This document shows positions 62,654 through 64,000 of a stretch of DNA of 64,000 nucleotides, piece by piece. Location: NCBI RefSeq assembly GCF_006385175.1, contig NZ_VFIY01000005.1, positions 565,501 to 629,500 of the forward strand, read 5' to 3'. A program made the translations under genes and the position numbers. The number at the start of each line of letters is the position of its first letter. The stretch's first letter is position 1. Origin of the DNA: Emcibacter nanhaiensis (GTDB taxonomy: Bacteria; Pseudomonadota; Alphaproteobacteria; Sphingomonadales; Emcibacteraceae). The notes under the pieces were generated by a model that saw only the letters and a list, made by a program, of their open reading frames with translations, had not been told where the DNA came from and did not search any database.

Positions 62654-64000
62654 ATTCCGCAGCTTGCGCCGGTTCCGGCTTCTGCCAGCGCAGCACCGGC
62701 TTGCGGGCCGCGGTGGTTTCATCGAGCCGGCGCCGCGGCGCATGATACGGCGCACCGGTGAAACGGTCGCCGTCGCCTGACAGCGCCTTGTCGACCAGAT
62801 GGCGCATGGAGCCGATGAACTGGTCAAGCGACTGTTTGCTTTCGGTCTCGGTTGGTTCGATCAGCATGGCGCCGTGCACCACCAGCGGGAAATACATGGT
62901 CATGGGGTGATAGCCCTCGTCGATCATCGCCTTGGCGAAGTCGAGGGTTTCCACGCCAGAGCCCTTGAGGAAGCGATCGTCAAACAGGGCCTCATGCATG
63001 CAGGGGCCTTCGAAGCTCGGCGTCATCACATCCTTGAGGCTGGTCATGATATAGTTGGCGTTCAGCACACTATCCTCCGCCACCTGGCGCAGGCCGTCGG
63101 CGCCGTGCGACATCATGTAGGAGAGCGCCCGGGTAAACATGCCCATCTGGCCATGGAAGGCGGTCATGCGGCCGAAGCTGTCGCCGGTGTCGTCATGCTC
63201 GACCATAGTATACTCTTCCTCGCCCGCCACCACATAGGGGGTGGGCACGAAGGGCGCCAGCGCCTCCGAGAAGACCACCGGACCGGCACCGGGGCCGCCG
63301 CCGCCGTGCGGGGTGGAAAAGGTCTTGTGCAGGTTGATATGCATGCAGTCGACGCCGAGGTCGCCGGGCCGGACTTTGCCGACAATGGCGTTGAAGTTGG
63401 CGCCGTCGCAATAAAAGTATGCCCCGGCGGCATGGACCGCGTCGGCGATCTCCTTGATATCGCGTTCGAACAGGCCACAGGTGTTGGGATTGGTCAACAT
63501 AATCGCGGCCACATCGGGCCCGAGGGCTTGTTTGAGTGCCTCGAGGTCGACGCGGCCGTCTTCAGTGGCCGGGATCGCCTTTACCGTGTAGCCGCACAAG
63601 GCGGCGGTCGCAGGGTTAGTGCCATGGGCTGATTCCGGCGCAAGAACTATTGTACGCTCTTCCCCGCGTTTGTCCAGCGCCGCGCGGATCGCCATCATGC
63701 CGCACAATTCGCCGTGGGCGCCCGCTTTCGGCGACATGGCCACGGCCGGCATGCCGGTCAGGGTCTTGAGCCAGTGGGCCAGGGTATCGATCAGGTCGAA
63801 CGCGCCCTGTACGGTGGATTGCGGCTGCAGCGGGTGAATGTCGGCGAGGCCGGCCAGGCGGGCCATTTTTTCATTTAGCCGCGGGTTATGCTTCATGGTA
63901 CAGCTGCCGAGCGGATAGAGCCCCATGTCGATGGCGTAATTCTGGCGGCTCAAGCGGGTGTAATGGCGCATGGCTTCCGGCTCGCTGAGACCGGGCAGGC
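62652..64000 (-). CDS. gcvPB: Glycine dehydrogenase (decarboxylating) subunit 2 (5' end beyond window)
   Basis: 449 residues of the C-terminal-type P-protein subunit are visible; the start lies beyond the right edge (frame is open through LPGLSEPEAMRHYTRLSRQN). Characteristic: YAIDMGLYPLGSCTMKHNPR, PAAGAHGE-like SPKAGAHGELCGM, and the PLP lysine in INLHKTFSTPHGGGGPGAGP. The glycine cleavage system splits glycine into CO2, ammonia and a methylene group for tetrahydrofolate. A split P-protein (gcvPA/gcvPB) is normal in many bacteria. Read with gcvPA, gcvT and gcvH probably beyond the edge. Confidence 0.96.
   Translation of the reverse strand, partial: LPGLSEPEAMRHYTRLSRQNYAIDMGLYPLGSCTMKHNPRLNEKMARLAGLADIHPLQPQSTVQGAFDLIDTLAHWLKTLTGMPAVAMSPKAGAHGELCGMMAIRAALDKRGEERTIVLAPESAHGTNPATAALCGYTVKAIPATEDGRVDLEALKQALGPDVAAIMLTNPNTCGLFERDIKEIADAVHAAGAYFYCDGANFNAIVGKVRPGDLGVDCMHINLHKTFSTPHGGGGPGAGPVVFSEALAPFVPTPYVVAGEEEYTMVEHDDTGDSFGRMTAFHGQMGMFTRALSYMMSHGADGLRQVAEDSVLNANYIMTSLKDVMTPSFEGPCMHEALFDDRFLKGSGVETLDFAKAMIDEGYHPMTMYFPLVVHGAMLIEPTETESKQSLDQFIGSMRHLVDKALSGDGDRFTGAPYHAPRRRLDETTAARKPVLRWQKPEPAQAAE

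Overview
The window is a chromosomal segment of an alphaproteobacterium, probably marine or aquatic and probably from the Emcibacter/Kordiimonas/Sneathiella neighbourhood. That placement is an inference from gene content: a complete cbb3 oxidase cluster ccoNOQP-GHIS, a MutL with endonuclease motif, RluB/RsmD, a TipF-like EAL protein, a TorF-like porin, a Na+/alanine symporter, Na+/Pi transport and a membrane pyrophosphatase. Most of it is GC-rich and densely coded on both strands. There are no rRNA or tRNA genes, no CRISPR array and no insertion sequence or prophage that I can recognise.

Layout. 0-8 kb: PfkB sugar/nucleoside kinase (cut by the left edge), EI24/CysZ-like membrane protein and lipoprotein, nth, DUF2244, AGCS symporter, alkaline phosphatase, dapB, cupin. 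7.8-15.8 kb: the complete cbb3 oxidase operon (ccoN-O-Q-P, then assembly genes ccoG-H-I-S, minus strand) with an FNR/FixK-type box upstream. 16-18.7 kb: M19 dipeptidase, then a c-di-GMP-I (GEMM-I) riboswitch in front of an unrecognised ~57-codon gene and a strong terminator. 18.7-23.8 kb: six-gene TonB energy-transduction operon (DUF3450, TtpC/long ExbB, ExbB, ExbD, TonB, TPR protein). 24-26.7 kb: motility/c-di-GMP cluster (degenerate EAL protein like TipF; cheY-cheZ, with CheZ carrying repeated FliM-like peptides). 27-35 kb: MaoC, ribF, ileS, lspA, DUF3035 lipoprotein, two M16 peptidases. 34.9-43.7 kb: twin small membrane proteins, mutL, rsmD, rluB, tadA, MscS, tandem TPR/TonB-C proteins. 43.5-46.2 kb: Na/Pi transporter and an AT-rich HTH/PIN toxin-antitoxin pair. 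46.2-56 kb: purD, xseA, M23 peptidase, porin, pmbA, MarR, UbiD, PEP-CTERM protein. 56-64 kb: soluble ppa divergent from a membrane PPase, sulfotransferase, MipA, exported RidA, an AT-rich Panacea-domain gene pair (candidate toxin-antitoxin), and gcvPB cut by the right edge.

The most interesting items are: (i) the c-di-GMP-I riboswitch with an undescribed small ORF; (ii) the Panacea-domain antitoxin with a compact unknown partner; (iii) CheZ with several copies of the FliM-like CheY-docking sequence beside CheY and a probably catalytically dead EAL protein; (iv) the TtpC-type TonB operon plus two further TPR-TonB-C hybrids. All functional calls rest on sequence motifs read by eye; no database search was possible.
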